DNA of 52,548 nucleotides from Alicyclobacillus sp. (GTDB lineage Bacteria; Bacillota; Bacilli; Alicyclobacillales; Alicyclobacillaceae), in NCBI GenBank assembly GCA_023511725.1, contig JAIMAY010000021.1:1-52548 (forward strand). The letters run 5' to 3'. This document shows positions 44,650 to 52,548 of the stretch, one piece after another (positions within the stretch are counted from its first letter, which is position 1; the number at the start of each line of letters is the position of its first letter). Below the pieces are notes generated by a model. That model ran no database searches. It had not been told where the DNA came from and saw only the letters and a list, made by a program, of their open reading frames with translations. A program made the translations under genes and the position numbers.

Positions 44650-45900
44650 TTGCGCTTTGCGTATCGCGGCATGACAGTCGAGGGGCGTACACGCCGCGGC
44701 ACCATCGACGCGGAGGATCGGCGCGTCGCAATTGAGATGCTGCGTGGTCAGGGCGTGTACGTGATCGAACTGGCGGAGACACAGCGCTGGCGGCGTGTGT
44801 TGCAGCCGTCGGAAGGCAGCGTTCTGGCACGTGAGATCTACATCGGGAACCCGGTGAAACCGCGGGACTTTGCCGTGATGGTGAGGCAACTGGCGACACT
44901 GCTGAAAGCCGGCGTGGTGATCACGGATGCCCTCCAGATCCTGTCGAAGCAGTCCGAGAGCAAGGCCCTTCGCAACGCGCTGGCGACGATGGTGAGCCGA
45001 GTGCAGTCCGGTGCGCAGCTGTCCCAGGCCGCCGCAGAGCACCCGAAGATCTTTCCGCCCGTGTTCATCAACATGCTGAGGGCGGGCGAGGTGTCCGGCA
45101 ATCTGGAGGACATCCTGGAGCGACTGGCCCAGTTTCACGAGCGCGAGTATTACACGCGACAGAAGGTCAGATCTGCCCTGACCTATCCTGTGGTGGTTGG
45201 CATTATCGCCATCACGGTGACCGTCTTTCTGCTGGTTCGAGTAATACCGACCTTCGTCACGTTATTCGAGGGTTACCATGTGGAGCTGCCGTTGCCGACG
45301 CGCATCGTCATAGGCGTGTCGAACGCGCTGGTCCACGGCTGGTATGCGTGGCTGGCGCTGCTGGTCCTCCTGATTGGAGGCTACCAGTGGGCGGTGCGGC
45401 AACCGCGCGGGCGCTATCTGCGGGATTGGCTCTGGATGAAGGTGCCAGTGTTTGGGTCTCTCACGCAAAAATCGGTCATTGCGCGGATGAGCCGTACCCT
45501 GGCCACCCTGTTCTCGAGCGGCGTGCCGATTCTCCAAGCACTTCGGCTGGTGGCCGACGTGGTCGACAATGCGGTGGTCCGTCGCGTGCTCCAGGAGTGC
45601 GCGGAACGCTTGACGGGGGGCCAGTCGCTCGCCGAGCCGTTCTCGGACCATCGGGTGTTTCCGCCGCTGGTCGGCCACATGATCCGGGTGGGGGAAGACA
45701 CGGGCCAACTCGACGGTATGCTCTCGAAGTTGGCGGACTTTTACGAGGCGGAAACGGATGTGATGGCGGATCAACTGAAGAGCCTGCTGGAGCCGCTCAT
45801 GGTGCTGTTTCTGGCATGTATCGTCGGTACCATTGTGGCGTCCGTCATTCTTCCGATGTTCACACTCTATCAATCACTGGGCAGTGGTAGCATCGGTTGA
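44650..45900 (+). CDS. pilC: Type IV pilus inner-membrane platform protein PilC
   Basis: PilC (GspF fold) is the integral-membrane platform linking the ATPases to pilin insertion. The 416 residues have two homologous GspF domains (about 70-195 and 270-400), each with cytoplasmic helices (MVRQLATLLKAGVVITDALQ and MSRTLATLFSSGVPILQALR), and three transmembrane segments near 167-190, 218-240 and 380-402. The start TTG follows GGGGTGATG and matches the FAYRGMTVEGRTRRGTIDAE N-terminus of the family. It overlaps nothing but lies 6 bases from pilT. Confidence 0.95.
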   Translation: MRFAYRGMTVEGRTRRGTIDAEDRRVAIEMLRGQGVYVIELAETQRWRRVLQPSEGSVLAREIYIGNPVKPRDFAVMVRQLATLLKAGVVITDALQILSKQSESKALRNALATMVSRVQSGAQLSQAAAEHPKIFPPVFINMLRAGEVSGNLEDILERLAQFHEREYYTRQKVRSALTYPVVVGIIAITVTVFLLVRVIPTFVTLFEGYHVELPLPTRIVIGVSNALVHGWYAWLALLVLLIGGYQWAVRQPRGRYLRDWLWMKVPVFGSLTQKSVIARMSRTLATLFSSGVPILQALRLVADVVDNAVVRRVLQECAERLTGGQSLAEPFSDHRVFPPLVGHMIRVGEDTGQLDGMLSKLADFYEAETDVMADQLKSLLEPLMVLFLACIVGTIVASVILPMFTLYQSLGSGSIG

Positions 45901-46086
45901 AGTGAGCATCGACGTCGGCGGCGTAACCTCGCGCTGGCAGGCAGGCCGTTCACGTGAAGGGAGGGATGCCCGCTCCGGCACAGTGCTGGGGTGAGACGAA
46001 TATGTGGATGGAGCATATGGGCGGCCTCCACCGCTGGTAAAAAAGCTGTATTCGCTGATGTGGTTAGCGTTGAAGGAGGAGACGAC

Positions 46087-46482
46087 ATGAAGGAACGTGT
46101 GGCAAGATGGCTCCGAGCCAAAGGGCGCAGCGCAGACGAGGGCATGACCCTGATTGAGTTGCTCGCGGTGATTGTGATTCTGGGCATCATCGTCGCCGTA
46201 GCGGTCCCGGTGGTGCTGAATTCCATCAACAATTCACGAATCAACACGACCAAGCAGAGCATGTCGGTCTTGGTGGAGGCGCTGAATCGGTACGCGGCGG
46301 AGAATAACGGGAATTATCCGTCGAGCCTCAACGACCTGGTTGGAAATTACATCCAGGCCGTTCCGAACGATGCCTGGGGCCAATCCTTCAATTATACCGT
46401 CAGTGGAAACTCGTTCAACTTGACAGATCCCGGACATAACATCACCTGGAACAGCAGCATGACCGCACCGTCCGGCCCGTGA
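46087..46482 (+). CDS. pilA: Major type IV prepilin
   Basis: The 131-residue precursor has a 19-residue basic leader ending in Gly19, then MTLIELLAVIVILGIIVAVAVP, with the conserved Glu at mature position 5. PilD would cleave after Gly19, leaving 112 residues. The mature protein has the N-terminal helix, then a short globular part with Asn- and Ser-rich loops (NNGNYPSSLNDLVGNYIQAV, WGQSFNY) as in Gram-positive pilins and ComGC/GspG proteins. No Cys pair is present. A strong GAAGGAGGAG site and a 186-base upstream gap suggest high, possibly separate expression. Confidence 0.93.
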   Translation: MKERVARWLRAKGRSADEGMTLIELLAVIVILGIIVAVAVPVVLNSINNSRINTTKQSMSVLVEALNRYAAENNGNYPSSLNDLVGNYIQAVPNDAWGQSFNYTVSGNSFNLTDPGHNITWNSSMTAPSGP

Positions 46483-46525
46483 TGGACGGTTTGGCTCCAT
46501 ATGTGAGGGTCTAGGAGGTGACCTG

Positions 46526-47467
46526 ATGCGCCCGCTGGGCAACGCAAAACGCGCCGTCGGCTTAGAATGGACGGGCCGCCACCTGCGCTGGGCGGCGGTA
46601 GAGGGCAGACCTGGAGACTGGCGGGTGACGGGGGTGGGGGCGTGTCCCCTGACCGTCGAAGACTGGGAGCGCGGCGTGCAGCGGGCCGAGGTCACCGCCT
46701 GGCTGACCGGCGTGGTGCGGGAGCATCGCCTGCGCGGAGCGCGCACGGTGCTGGGCGTGCCGCCAGAGCGCGTGCTCGTGCGCTATATGACGGTGCCGCG
46801 CTTGCCCGCGCAAGCGTTGAAGCAGGCGATGGAGCTTGAGATTGGCAACACGCTGCATGTGCCGTTCGAACACCCGGCGCTCGACGTGGTGCCTGTGGAG
46901 CCGCTGGGAATCGAGCAGGAGCGTGAAGACTCGCAGACGGCCTGCCTGGTGGTGACGGACCGCACACTGGTGGAAGGACTGGCCGGCATCGCCCATGCAG
47001 CCGGATTGCGGCCCATCGCTGCCGAGGTGGCGCCGCTGCCTCTATGGAGGCTGAGTGCGCCGGAGACGTCACAGCAAGATCTGGTGCTGTGGCTGTCGGT
47101 CGATGAGGGGGTCATCACGTCGAGTGTCTGTCTGGGCGAAGCCCTCTATTTCTTGCGTACCATCGCGGATGCGGAGAGGGTGCAGCTGACGGAAGCGGGA
47201 GCGGAATTTCTCGTCCATGATCTCGCGTATGAGGCGGAGCGCGTGGTGAATTTTTTCAATTTCACGCTGGCAGGGCGTGAGTACAGCTTGGGTCAGGTGT
47301 GGCTGCACGCTGTGCGCGGATCCGAGGCGTTTGCGGAGCAGATGGCGCAGAGGCTTCAGCGTCCCGTGCGGCTGGTGGAACCGGCGGGGCTGCGCTCCGG
47401 TTCGAAGCTGGAGCGGGCATGGTACAGTGCTGCAGGTCTGGCGTTACGGGGGCTTAGCACATCATGA
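46526..47467 (+). CDS. pilM: Pilus assembly protein PilM, actin-like
   Basis: PilM is an actin-like cytoplasmic protein that binds the N-terminal tail of PilN. The 313 residues show the beginning of an actin/FtsA fold (AVGLEWTGRHLRWAAVEG), VLGVPPERVLVRYMTVPRL, and a C-terminal region. It is diverged and the ATP-binding motifs are weak, so the call leans on position before pilN and length. GGAGGTGACC precedes the ATG. Its stop overlaps the pilN start by four bases. Confidence 0.87.
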   Translation: MRPLGNAKRAVGLEWTGRHLRWAAVEGRPGDWRVTGVGACPLTVEDWERGVQRAEVTAWLTGVVREHRLRGARTVLGVPPERVLVRYMTVPRLPAQALKQAMELEIGNTLHVPFEHPALDVVPVEPLGIEQEREDSQTACLVVTDRTLVEGLAGIAHAAGLRPIAAEVAPLPLWRLSAPETSQQDLVLWLSVDEGVITSSVCLGEALYFLRTIADAERVQLTEAGAEFLVHDLAYEAERVVNFFNFTLAGREYSLGQVWLHAVRGSEAFAEQMAQRLQRPVRLVEPAGLRSGSKLERAWYSAAGLALRGLSTS

Positions 47468-47958
47468 TGGAGATCAACCTGCTGCCTTCGACGAGTTACT
47501 GGAACCGGCCTGTCCGATCCGGCGCTTGGGTGTGGGCGCTGGCCCTCGCTGTCGTGGTTGCCGCCGCGCTGGTCGTGGGTTGGACGCAGCGCCAGAGCGC
47601 GGCTGCCGCGAGAGCGATGAGCCAAACGCTGGATGCGCAGGTTGGCAGCCTGCGCCTGGAGATTGCGCGTGTACAGGCTACGCCTTCGCAACCGGTGACC
47701 GCGGTGACCGATGTGGCGGATCTGGTGACGGATGTGCATGAGGTGCTGCCGGAGGGTGTCACCTTGTCCTCCATCGCTTGGTCGAACGGCCAGGTCACGC
47801 TGGCGGGCCAGGCGGATTCGCTGGCCCATCTGACAGCGTACCAGCGCGCACTCGGGAAGCTGCCGGAATGCACGTCGGTATGGGTGGACAGCGCCGCGCG
47901 CGGGCAATCCGGGTATCAATTTTCCATCCATATCCAGTGGAAGGCGGGGGTGTCCTGA
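47464..47958 (+). CDS. pilN: Pilus assembly protein PilN
   Basis: PilN is a single-pass membrane protein whose cytoplasmic N-terminus binds PilM. The family motif INLLP is at residues 4-8. One transmembrane segment (about 22-40, WVWALALAVVVAAALVVGW) precedes a coiled coil and a ferredoxin-like periplasm-equivalent domain. The 164 residues are slightly shorter than diderm PilN. The ATG overlaps the pilM stop, and the pilN stop overlaps pilO. Confidence 0.9.
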   Translation: MMEINLLPSTSYWNRPVRSGAWVWALALAVVVAAALVVGWTQRQSAAAARAMSQTLDAQVGSLRLEIARVQATPSQPVTAVTDVADLVTDVHEVLPEGVTLSSIAWSNGQVTLAGQADSLAHLTAYQRALGKLPECTSVWVDSAARGQSGYQFSIHIQWKAGVS

Positions 47959-48461
47959 TGGCGCGCGAAACCGGACGGCGCTGGCTTTGGACCGGTGCGG
48001 GGCTTGTGGTGTGCGCAATCGCCGTCATTTGGGCGGTTGAGAACTACGCGGCAGCTCGCGCTGCGGCGGCCGACGTGCGTGCGAAACAGATGCAGCTGTC
48101 GGCTCTCGAGGCACAACTGGCGGCTGCAAAGGCGCGCGCGTCACACGCGTCGGCTTCGACAGGCCCGGTGCGGGCCCCCGCGCCGAAGACGCCGGACGAA
48201 CCCGGGTTGTTGGACTTTCTGTCGAGTGTGGCGGCGACCTCTCACACCACCCTGGTTCAGGTGATGCTGTCGGAGAATGACGAGGCTCACAGTGTACATG
48301 TGACCATGCAGACCAGCTCGAGCTCCGAAGCCGACGTGCAGGGCTTTTTGCACGGCCTCGAGTACGGGTCGCGGCTCTTGAATCCGGCAGCACTGCAGGT
48401 CAGTGTCCAAAACCGCACGTGGAGTCTGAGCACCGAGTGGGATGCTCCATTTGGCCCGTGA
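47958..48461 (+). CDS. pilO: Pilus assembly protein PilO-like
   Basis: PilO pairs with PilN in the membrane alignment complex. The 167 residues have a short basic N-terminus, one transmembrane helix (about 9-28, WLWTGAGLVVCAIAVIWAVE), a coiled coil rich in Ala and Gln (about 30-60), a Pro/Thr linker and a small alpha-beta domain (SLSTEW end). Sequence conservation is low; position after pilN and topology support the name. GGCGGGGGTG precedes the ATG, which overlaps the pilN stop. Confidence 0.85.
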   Translation: MARETGRRWLWTGAGLVVCAIAVIWAVENYAAARAAAADVRAKQMQLSALEAQLAAAKARASHASASTGPVRAPAPKTPDEPGLLDFLSSVAATSHTTLVQVMLSENDEAHSVHVTMQTSSSSEADVQGFLHGLEYGSRLLNPAALQVSVQNRTWSLSTEWDAPFGP

Positions 48462-48476
48462 GGGGGCGGTGTTGTC

Positions 48477-48899
48477 ATGGGTCGATGGCCATCTCGGGCG
48501 ACACAGCACGCATCACGGGCGGCGGGGCTCACGCTGGTAGAGGTTCTCGCTGCGGTGGTGATCTTGGCGGCTGTGATGCTTCCCCTGTTGAGCTTCGTGA
48601 GACAGGTGGAAGTTCAGTGGCGTAGGAACATGCAAACGGAAACGGCGATTGAATTGGCGCGTGAAACCATGGCCAACGCCATCAGTTCCGGTGCGACCAA
48701 CGTTCCGCAATCGCAGGTCGTGACGACATCCACAGATGGTCGCACCAACACCACGTACACGATTCAGGTCAATACCACACCCCAGTGGAATCAGACCAAC
48801 CTGACGCTGATGAGCGTCACAGTGTCGTGGAATTCGGTTGCGGTGCGCGGCGGACCGAGCCGCCAAATCGTTTCGTTGAATCAGTTGGTGGGACCATGA
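48477..48899 (+). CDS. Minor type IV prepilin 1 (PilV/PilI-like)
   Basis: This 140-residue protein has a basic 17-residue leader ending in Gly17, then LTLVEVLAAVVILAAVMLPL with Glu at mature position 5, a proper PilD substrate. The globular part is small and Thr/Asn/Ser-rich (NTTPQWNQTNLTLMSVTVSW). By analogy with other loci it would join the tip complex. GAGGGGGCGG precedes the ATG. It overlaps the next gene by four bases (ATGA). Confidence 0.88.
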   Translation: MGRWPSRATQHASRAAGLTLVEVLAAVVILAAVMLPLLSFVRQVEVQWRRNMQTETAIELARETMANAISSGATNVPQSQVVTTSTDGRTNTTYTIQVNTTPQWNQTNLTLMSVTVSWNSVAVRGGPSRQIVSLNQLVGP

Positions 48900-49393
48900 A
48901 GCGCAACTATTCGGATGACGGGCTCACGTTGGTCGAGGTGCTGGCGGCGCTCATGATAGCTTTGTTAGTGTGTGTACCTATGATAGCGATGTTTCAGGAA
49001 CTGGGGCGCTCTTGGAAGGCGGTGACGGTCAGCGAGTCGCTCAACGCGGCGGCGGAGATGGCCGACGAAGCGCTGCAGCGGGAGTTTCAAAATCTGCAGG
49101 ACGTCAGCTACGACTCTTCGGCACCTCCGAACCAGGCCGTCATCGGTCATGACATCTCCGGCGACACCATTTGGATTGGCGTCCAATCATCGGGATCTCA
49201 GTCGGTGCTGGTCATTAAGGACACAACGAGCGGCCAGACCGTCACGCTGCGCCCGGCGCAGGCGTCGTATACCGGTACCACGTTTAGCATCAACGGTCGG
49301 GTGGTCACCTGTTGGCTCGTTGTCACGTCGACTGTGGACAGTTCACGGCGGTTACAGAAGAACGCCACGTTTGTCATTCAGGGAGGCGTGTGA
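48896..49393 (+). CDS. Minor type IV prepilin 2 (PilW/PilJ-like)
   Basis: A second minor prepilin of 165 residues. Its leader has only nine residues (MKRNYSDDG), followed by LTLVEVLAALMIALLVCVPM with Glu at mature position 5. The body is a mixed alpha-beta domain with Ser/Thr-rich strands. It starts inside the stop codon of the preceding minor prepilin and ends three bases before the large PilX-like gene, suggesting coordinated synthesis of tip components. Confidence 0.88.
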   Translation: MKRNYSDDGLTLVEVLAALMIALLVCVPMIAMFQELGRSWKAVTVSESLNAAAEMADEALQREFQNLQDVSYDSSAPPNQAVIGHDISGDTIWIGVQSSGSQSVLVIKDTTSGQTVTLRPAQASYTGTTFSINGRVVTCWLVVTSTVDSSRRLQKNATFVIQGGV

Positions 49394-49396
49394 CTC

Positions 49397-51178
49397 ATGA
49401 CGCCCAAACGGGAGCAAGGTGCTGCACTCGTCAGCGTCTTGCTATTCACCCTCGTGGCTGCGGTGATGTTCGCCGGTCTCATGACCGTCTCGATTTCCTC
49501 CACGCGGGCAGCGGCGGCCGAGGTTGCACAGACCCAGGCGATGGCGGATGCGAGGAGCGCGTTGATGGCCGCCTATCAACACCTCCTCCAGACCTGGCAA
49601 AGCGATGGGGGCAATCGGACGTTCACGACGACGGCCGATCTGCAGTCCGCCCTCAACCGGCTGAAAAGTGACATGGGTGTCGCATACACCGGTTATCCTG
49701 GAGTCTCCGTGAGCATCCAGTGGACCGACATCCAGGGCTCGGATAGTAGCGGTGGGCCTGTCGGAGAACAGATCACCTTCGTTGCCACAGCGCGCAGAGG
49801 AACCGTGACAGAGTCCATGCAGAGCACGACGGCGATTACCAGTACACCTGAAGCGTTTAACTACGCGCTCTACAGCACCGGAAACATGACGATTGATGGA
49901 CCGGTGAAGATTGTGGGAAATGGTGCGGTCCAATCCAATCTCTATGTGAATGCCCAGCCGTGGGTGACGAACTACGACGCGAATTACGATGGGCGGCCGG
50001 GTTCGAGTTACCTCAAGGCAACGCTGCTTTGGGACGGCCTGTTGGACACTGTCCAATCGACCATGGGCGTGATCAATGTTGCTGAGTCTGCACTCGACGA
50101 ACCTTCTGCGCGTCCGACCGTCAGTGGCGGAACCCTTTACGTAGGCCACTCCGTATACCAGTGGAGCAATTTCAGTGACGCGGGCACGCATTCTGGAAAA
50201 TACACGACGCAAATGGGCAATACCGGAGCCTATTCCGGGCTTGCAACGGTAGGAACCTCTCAGCTGCCGTCGATGGTCGCAGGTGGGGTACAACTGTCGA
50301 CCCAGCCCCCTGCCTTTTCAACGGATGTGATTGCCCTTGTCGAAACGATGAATCCCACCATGCTATCCGCAGCTAAGCAAGTAGCAGTGCACCAAGCCGG
50401 TTGGTCGGACAACTTGCCGAATACAGTTGGAGGGTACTATGCACCGACCGCTACCGGCGAATATGATGTCGCCCCTGGCACCACAACCACCGTAAGCAAG
50501 TCGACGTATATTGACGGAGATTTAAACGTTCCAGAGAGCTCTATCCTTAAGGTGAATGCTCCTCTGTTCGTAAACGGTGATCTCGTTGTGTCTGGAACGT
50601 TGGAAGCAAATGCAGCCATCTACGTCCGTCAGCGCACGTACTATGAACCCGTTGACGCGTTTCAGGACGGAGGAATCTGGTCGTGGTTCAATCCGGGCAA
50701 GGGCATGGCACCGCGGTTGCTCATATTCTCGGAAGGGTCGCTTTTTCTGTCCATGCATCCCGACCCTGTCGGTGATTTCTTTACGTTTTTGACGAGCGGG
50801 CAGGTATCTGCACCACAAAAGCCTCTGGTGATGCATGCATTTTTGATGAGCGGGGACACGGTGTATGTTGATGGGACACAGGCATGTTACGATATCAAAG
50901 GCGGCATCGCAGGAAAGAATGTCGTCCTGCTAACGATTCCTGGCGCCAAACAGCACTTGCAGATCGTTGGTACGGACGACTACGGAACGTCGATTGCTGG
51001 ACTGCCCTTGGGTTGGCCTGTGTACAAGTGGGTAAGCGACGATTTCGGCGACACCACACCTCGCCTGACCATTGAGTACGATGGTAGCTACGCGACTCAG
51101 CCCTTGGCGGGAATGCCGCAGGTGCTCACGGTGACGGTTCAGCCGCTGTCTTCGCCTCAATGGATAGGCGGTACATGA
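49397..51178 (+). CDS. Large PilX-like prepilin domain protein, candidate pilus tip
   Basis: This 593-residue protein starts like PilX/GspK proteins: an eight-residue leader MTPKREQG, then AALVSVLLFTLVAAVMFAGL and a further helix. Mature position 5 is Ser, not Glu, as in some tip-located pseudopilins that cap the fibre. The remaining 500 residues are a Thr/Ser/Gly/Asn-rich, strand-rich ectodomain; a stretch near residues 365-430 (YIDGDLNVPESSILKVNAPL, FVNGDLVVSGTLEANAAIYV) resembles repeated beta-solenoid turns. No adhesion family is recognised. The base composition in about 50140-50960 is more AT-rich than the neighbours. GGGAGG precedes the ATG. It is the last pilus gene. Confidence 0.82.
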   Translation: MTPKREQGAALVSVLLFTLVAAVMFAGLMTVSISSTRAAAAEVAQTQAMADARSALMAAYQHLLQTWQSDGGNRTFTTTADLQSALNRLKSDMGVAYTGYPGVSVSIQWTDIQGSDSSGGPVGEQITFVATARRGTVTESMQSTTAITSTPEAFNYALYSTGNMTIDGPVKIVGNGAVQSNLYVNAQPWVTNYDANYDGRPGSSYLKATLLWDGLLDTVQSTMGVINVAESALDEPSARPTVSGGTLYVGHSVYQWSNFSDAGTHSGKYTTQMGNTGAYSGLATVGTSQLPSMVAGGVQLSTQPPAFSTDVIALVETMNPTMLSAAKQVAVHQAGWSDNLPNTVGGYYAPTATGEYDVAPGTTTTVSKSTYIDGDLNVPESSILKVNAPLFVNGDLVVSGTLEANAAIYVRQRTYYEPVDAFQDGGIWSWFNPGKGMAPRLLIFSEGSLFLSMHPDPVGDFFTFLTSGQVSAPQKPLVMHAFLMSGDTVYVDGTQACYDIKGGIAGKNVVLLTIPGAKQHLQIVGTDDYGTSIAGLPLGWPVYKWVSDDFGDTTPRLTIEYDGSYATQPLAGMPQVLTVTVQPLSSPQWIGGT

Positions 51179-51211
51179 GGTGGTTCGCACCCAAGGGATC
51201 TGGTGTCGAAT

Positions 51212-51240
51212 TTGCGGGCCGGGACGCTTTCCGCTATACT
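51212..51240 (+). promoter_or_regulatory. Promoter of the YabE-like gene
   Basis: TTGCGG, a 17-base spacer and TATACT lie about 55 bases before the GTG start. This shows the pilus operon and the cell-wall gene need not share a transcript and excludes the ATG at 51203 as a start. Confidence 0.6.
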
Positions 51241-51295
51241 GGTCACGAGCTTGGACTGGGTCGCACCTACCTTCTCTACGAAACGAGGTGGTGGA

Positions 51296-52267
51296 GTGCG
51301 TAGACCTGGTAAGGCGTTGTATGCATCAGCTGCGGCGGCTGTACTCCTGGCCGCGGGCCTGGCCGGTTTCCGCACCGGTTATAAAACGGTCACCGTGCAG
51401 GACGGCGCACAGCGCCGTGTGATGCGCGGCTGGTCGTGGGGGAATGTGCGGAGTTTCCTCGAGGCCGAGGGTGTTCGATGGGATGAACACGATAGGGTTC
51501 ACCCGGACCCGAACACGCCGGTAGAGAGCGGGATGGTCATCGTGATCGAGCATCCTGCCGAGGTCACGCTGGTGGACGGGCCCAACGCGCAGCACGTGTA
51601 TACGTTCGCCAAGACCTGGGGCGATGTGCTCCGAGAAAACCAAATCAAGCTGGGTCCGTACGATGCGGTACGCGGCGAGTTATCGCAACCCGTGCGAACG
51701 GGCGACGTCATCACCATCCTTCGCGCTCAGGTGAAGACCTCGACGCGCACTCAGGATATACCGTTTCAGACCCTACGTCGGCCAACATCCAACTTGTATG
51801 TAGGCCAGCAGCGCGTGCTGACGTACGGTGTGAAAGGGTCGCTGCAGATTCGAAGCATCGAGGTATGGCGTGGGGGTAAAGTGATTGCCCGCAAGGAAGA
51901 GCGCCATGTTGTCAAGCAGCCGGTGACACAGGTCGTGCTGTACGGCACCAAGCCGCGGCCGATGACCATCACCGCGCGTGACGGCTCCACCATGTTGGTG
52001 GCGCGCCGGCTAACCGTGGTGGCGACCGCCTACGCGGCTGGCGGGCGGACGGCCACGGGCGATCCGGCCCGGCCCGGCATCATCGCGGTGGATCCGCGCA
52101 TCATACCGCTTGGCTCCCGCGTCTACATCCCGGGCCTGGGCGTGATGCGGGCCGACGATACCGGGAGGGCCATCGTGGGGAATCGGATCGACATCTGTAT
52201 GCCCAATGAGGCCGCCGCAGAGCGGTGGGGCGTGCGGACCATCACCATTTACATCCTTGCGTCCTAG
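51296..52267 (+). CDS. yabE: YabE-like cell-wall protein with DUF348, G5 and 3D domains
   Basis: The 323-residue protein has an N-terminal membrane anchor (about 8-24), two DUF348-like repeats (about 28-75 and 80-130), a G5 domain (about 135-205, RQDIP-like TQDIPFQTL and KVIARKEERHVVKQP) and a C-terminal 3D domain (about 225-322) with the three aspartates in ATGDPARPGIIAVDPRIIP and MRADDTGRAIVGNRIDIC. 3D proteins of this type (YabE/Rpf2/YuiC) are autolysin-like and act on peptidoglycan. GTG is preceded by GAGGTGG. The Bacillus protein is longer (about 437 residues). In Bacillus yabE lies before rnmV and ksgA. Confidence 0.92.
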   Translation: MRRPGKALYASAAAAVLLAAGLAGFRTGYKTVTVQDGAQRRVMRGWSWGNVRSFLEAEGVRWDEHDRVHPDPNTPVESGMVIVIEHPAEVTLVDGPNAQHVYTFAKTWGDVLRENQIKLGPYDAVRGELSQPVRTGDVITILRAQVKTSTRTQDIPFQTLRRPTSNLYVGQQRVLTYGVKGSLQIRSIEVWRGGKVIARKEERHVVKQPVTQVVLYGTKPRPMTITARDGSTMLVARRLTVVATAYAAGGRTATGDPARPGIIAVDPRIIPLGSRVYIPGLGVMRADDTGRAIVGNRIDICMPNEAAAERWGVRTITIYILAS

Positions 52268-52319
52268 TCAGATTGGCGGCAACAGATCCAGCCGAATCGA
52301 TGCGACGCGGTCCAAGCCA

Positions 52320-52352
52320 AGCCGGCAGGGTATCCTGCCGGCTCGCGTTTTT
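52320..52352 (+). terminator. Intrinsic terminator of the YabE-like gene
   Basis: AGCCGGCAGG and CCTGCCGGCT form a 10-bp perfect stem with a GTAT loop, followed by CGCG and five T residues. Confidence 0.88.
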
Positions 52353-52499
52353 GTGTATCCCAGGCACCAAGCACGGAGTCGCCAGGCCCATCCCGGTCTA
52401 CGCTTGTCCCTCGCGGCATAAGGATGGGGTAGAGAAGAAAATGCAACCGCGCCCTGGCGTGGGAGGCGCGTGGACAAGCGGATGACCGGGGGTGAGACG

Positions 52500-52548
52500 A
52501 TGAGCGCACCGAAGCCATCCACAATTCGCAGAACCGCTGGCGAGGCGC
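52500..52548 (+). CDS. Start of an unidentified gene, cut by the window edge
   Basis: An ATG preceded by GGGGGTGAGACG opens a frame that reaches the window end (MSAPKPSTIRRTAGEA). In-frame alternatives are ATG at 52482 and GTG at 52470, the latter close behind GGGAGG. Only 16 residues are visible. By Bacillus order rnmV or ksgA could follow, and TIRRTAGEA faintly resembles the run-in to the KsgA core, but this is not enough to name it. Confidence 0.45.
   Translation, partial: MSAPKPSTIRRTAGEA

Noticed and set aside
43162-45138. Antisense open frame of 658 codons opposite pilB, pilT and pilC
   Set aside because: It mirrors conserved ATPase genes, has no ribosome site or recognisable domain, and is the usual high-GC codon shadow. 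Similar antisense frames at 1765-3396, 21443-23317 and 38235-39677 were rejected for the same reason.
51203-51295. N-terminal extension of the YabE-like protein from ATG 51203
   Set aside because: A TTGCGG-N17-TATACT promoter follows that ATG, and the GTG at 51296 has a strong ribosome site just before the membrane anchor.

Overview
The window reads as chromosomal sequence from a GC-rich, endospore-forming, monoderm member of the Bacilli, most like Alicyclobacillaceae. Three things suggest this. The gene order closely follows the Bacillus subtilis chromosome: uvrC-sdhCAB-gerE-marR-murI-rdgB-phosphodiesterase, then tig-clpX-lonB-lonA-engB-hemAXCDBL-spoVID-valS-folC-prepilin peptidase. Sporulation genes are present (gerE, a SpoVID-like gene, lonB). 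Start regions carry strong GGAGG-type ribosome binding sites, with frequent GTG and TTG starts. The genus is inferred from gene content and composition, not from a search.

Layout. 1-75: tRNA-Lys, missing its first base at the window edge. 209-1735: an unrecognised membrane-anchored protein, then uvrC and the succinate dehydrogenase operon. 6969-9352: an unrecognised exported protein, isocitrate lyase on the minus strand with two dyads upstream, and a 48-residue membrane protein. 9381-12872: an aa3/bo3-type quinol oxidase operon (qoxABCD) whose qoxC has lost its middle by an in-frame internal deletion. 12937-17523: an MFS transporter (minus), gerE with a sigma-K-like promoter, a MarR regulator, murI, rdgB, a phosphodiesterase and tRNA-Gly and tRNA-Arg. 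17575-26091: protein quality control (trigger factor, ClpP, ClpX, LonB, LonA) and the GTPase EngB. 26187-32432: a compact operon for the C5 route to uroporphyrinogen III. 32528-34726: a SpoVID-like coat protein and two small membrane proteins. 34743-39092: valS behind a valine T-box leader, and folC. 39117-40766: murC and a small convergent membrane protein. 40962-51178: a type IV pilus locus (prepilin peptidase, PilB, PilT, PilC, major pilin, PilM, PilN, PilO, two minor prepilins and a large PilX-like protein). 51296-52267: a YabE-like G5/3D cell-wall protein. A further gene begins at the right edge.

How the genes work together. SdhCAB passes electrons from succinate to the quinone pool and the quinol oxidase drains that pool to oxygen. 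AceA indicates a glyoxylate shunt branching from the same cycle. The hem operon supplies heme precursor to SdhC and QoxB. The tig-clp-lon block is a proteostasis cluster. The pilus locus has extension and retraction ATPases, a platform protein and PilMNO, but no secretin, as expected for a cell with one membrane.

No CRISPR array, insertion sequence, rRNA or prophage was seen. The most notable observations are the internally deleted qoxC, the self-contained pilus locus with a large, compositionally uneven tip-like protein, the unassigned 48-residue protein leading the oxidase operon, and several unexplained dyads and leader hairpins.
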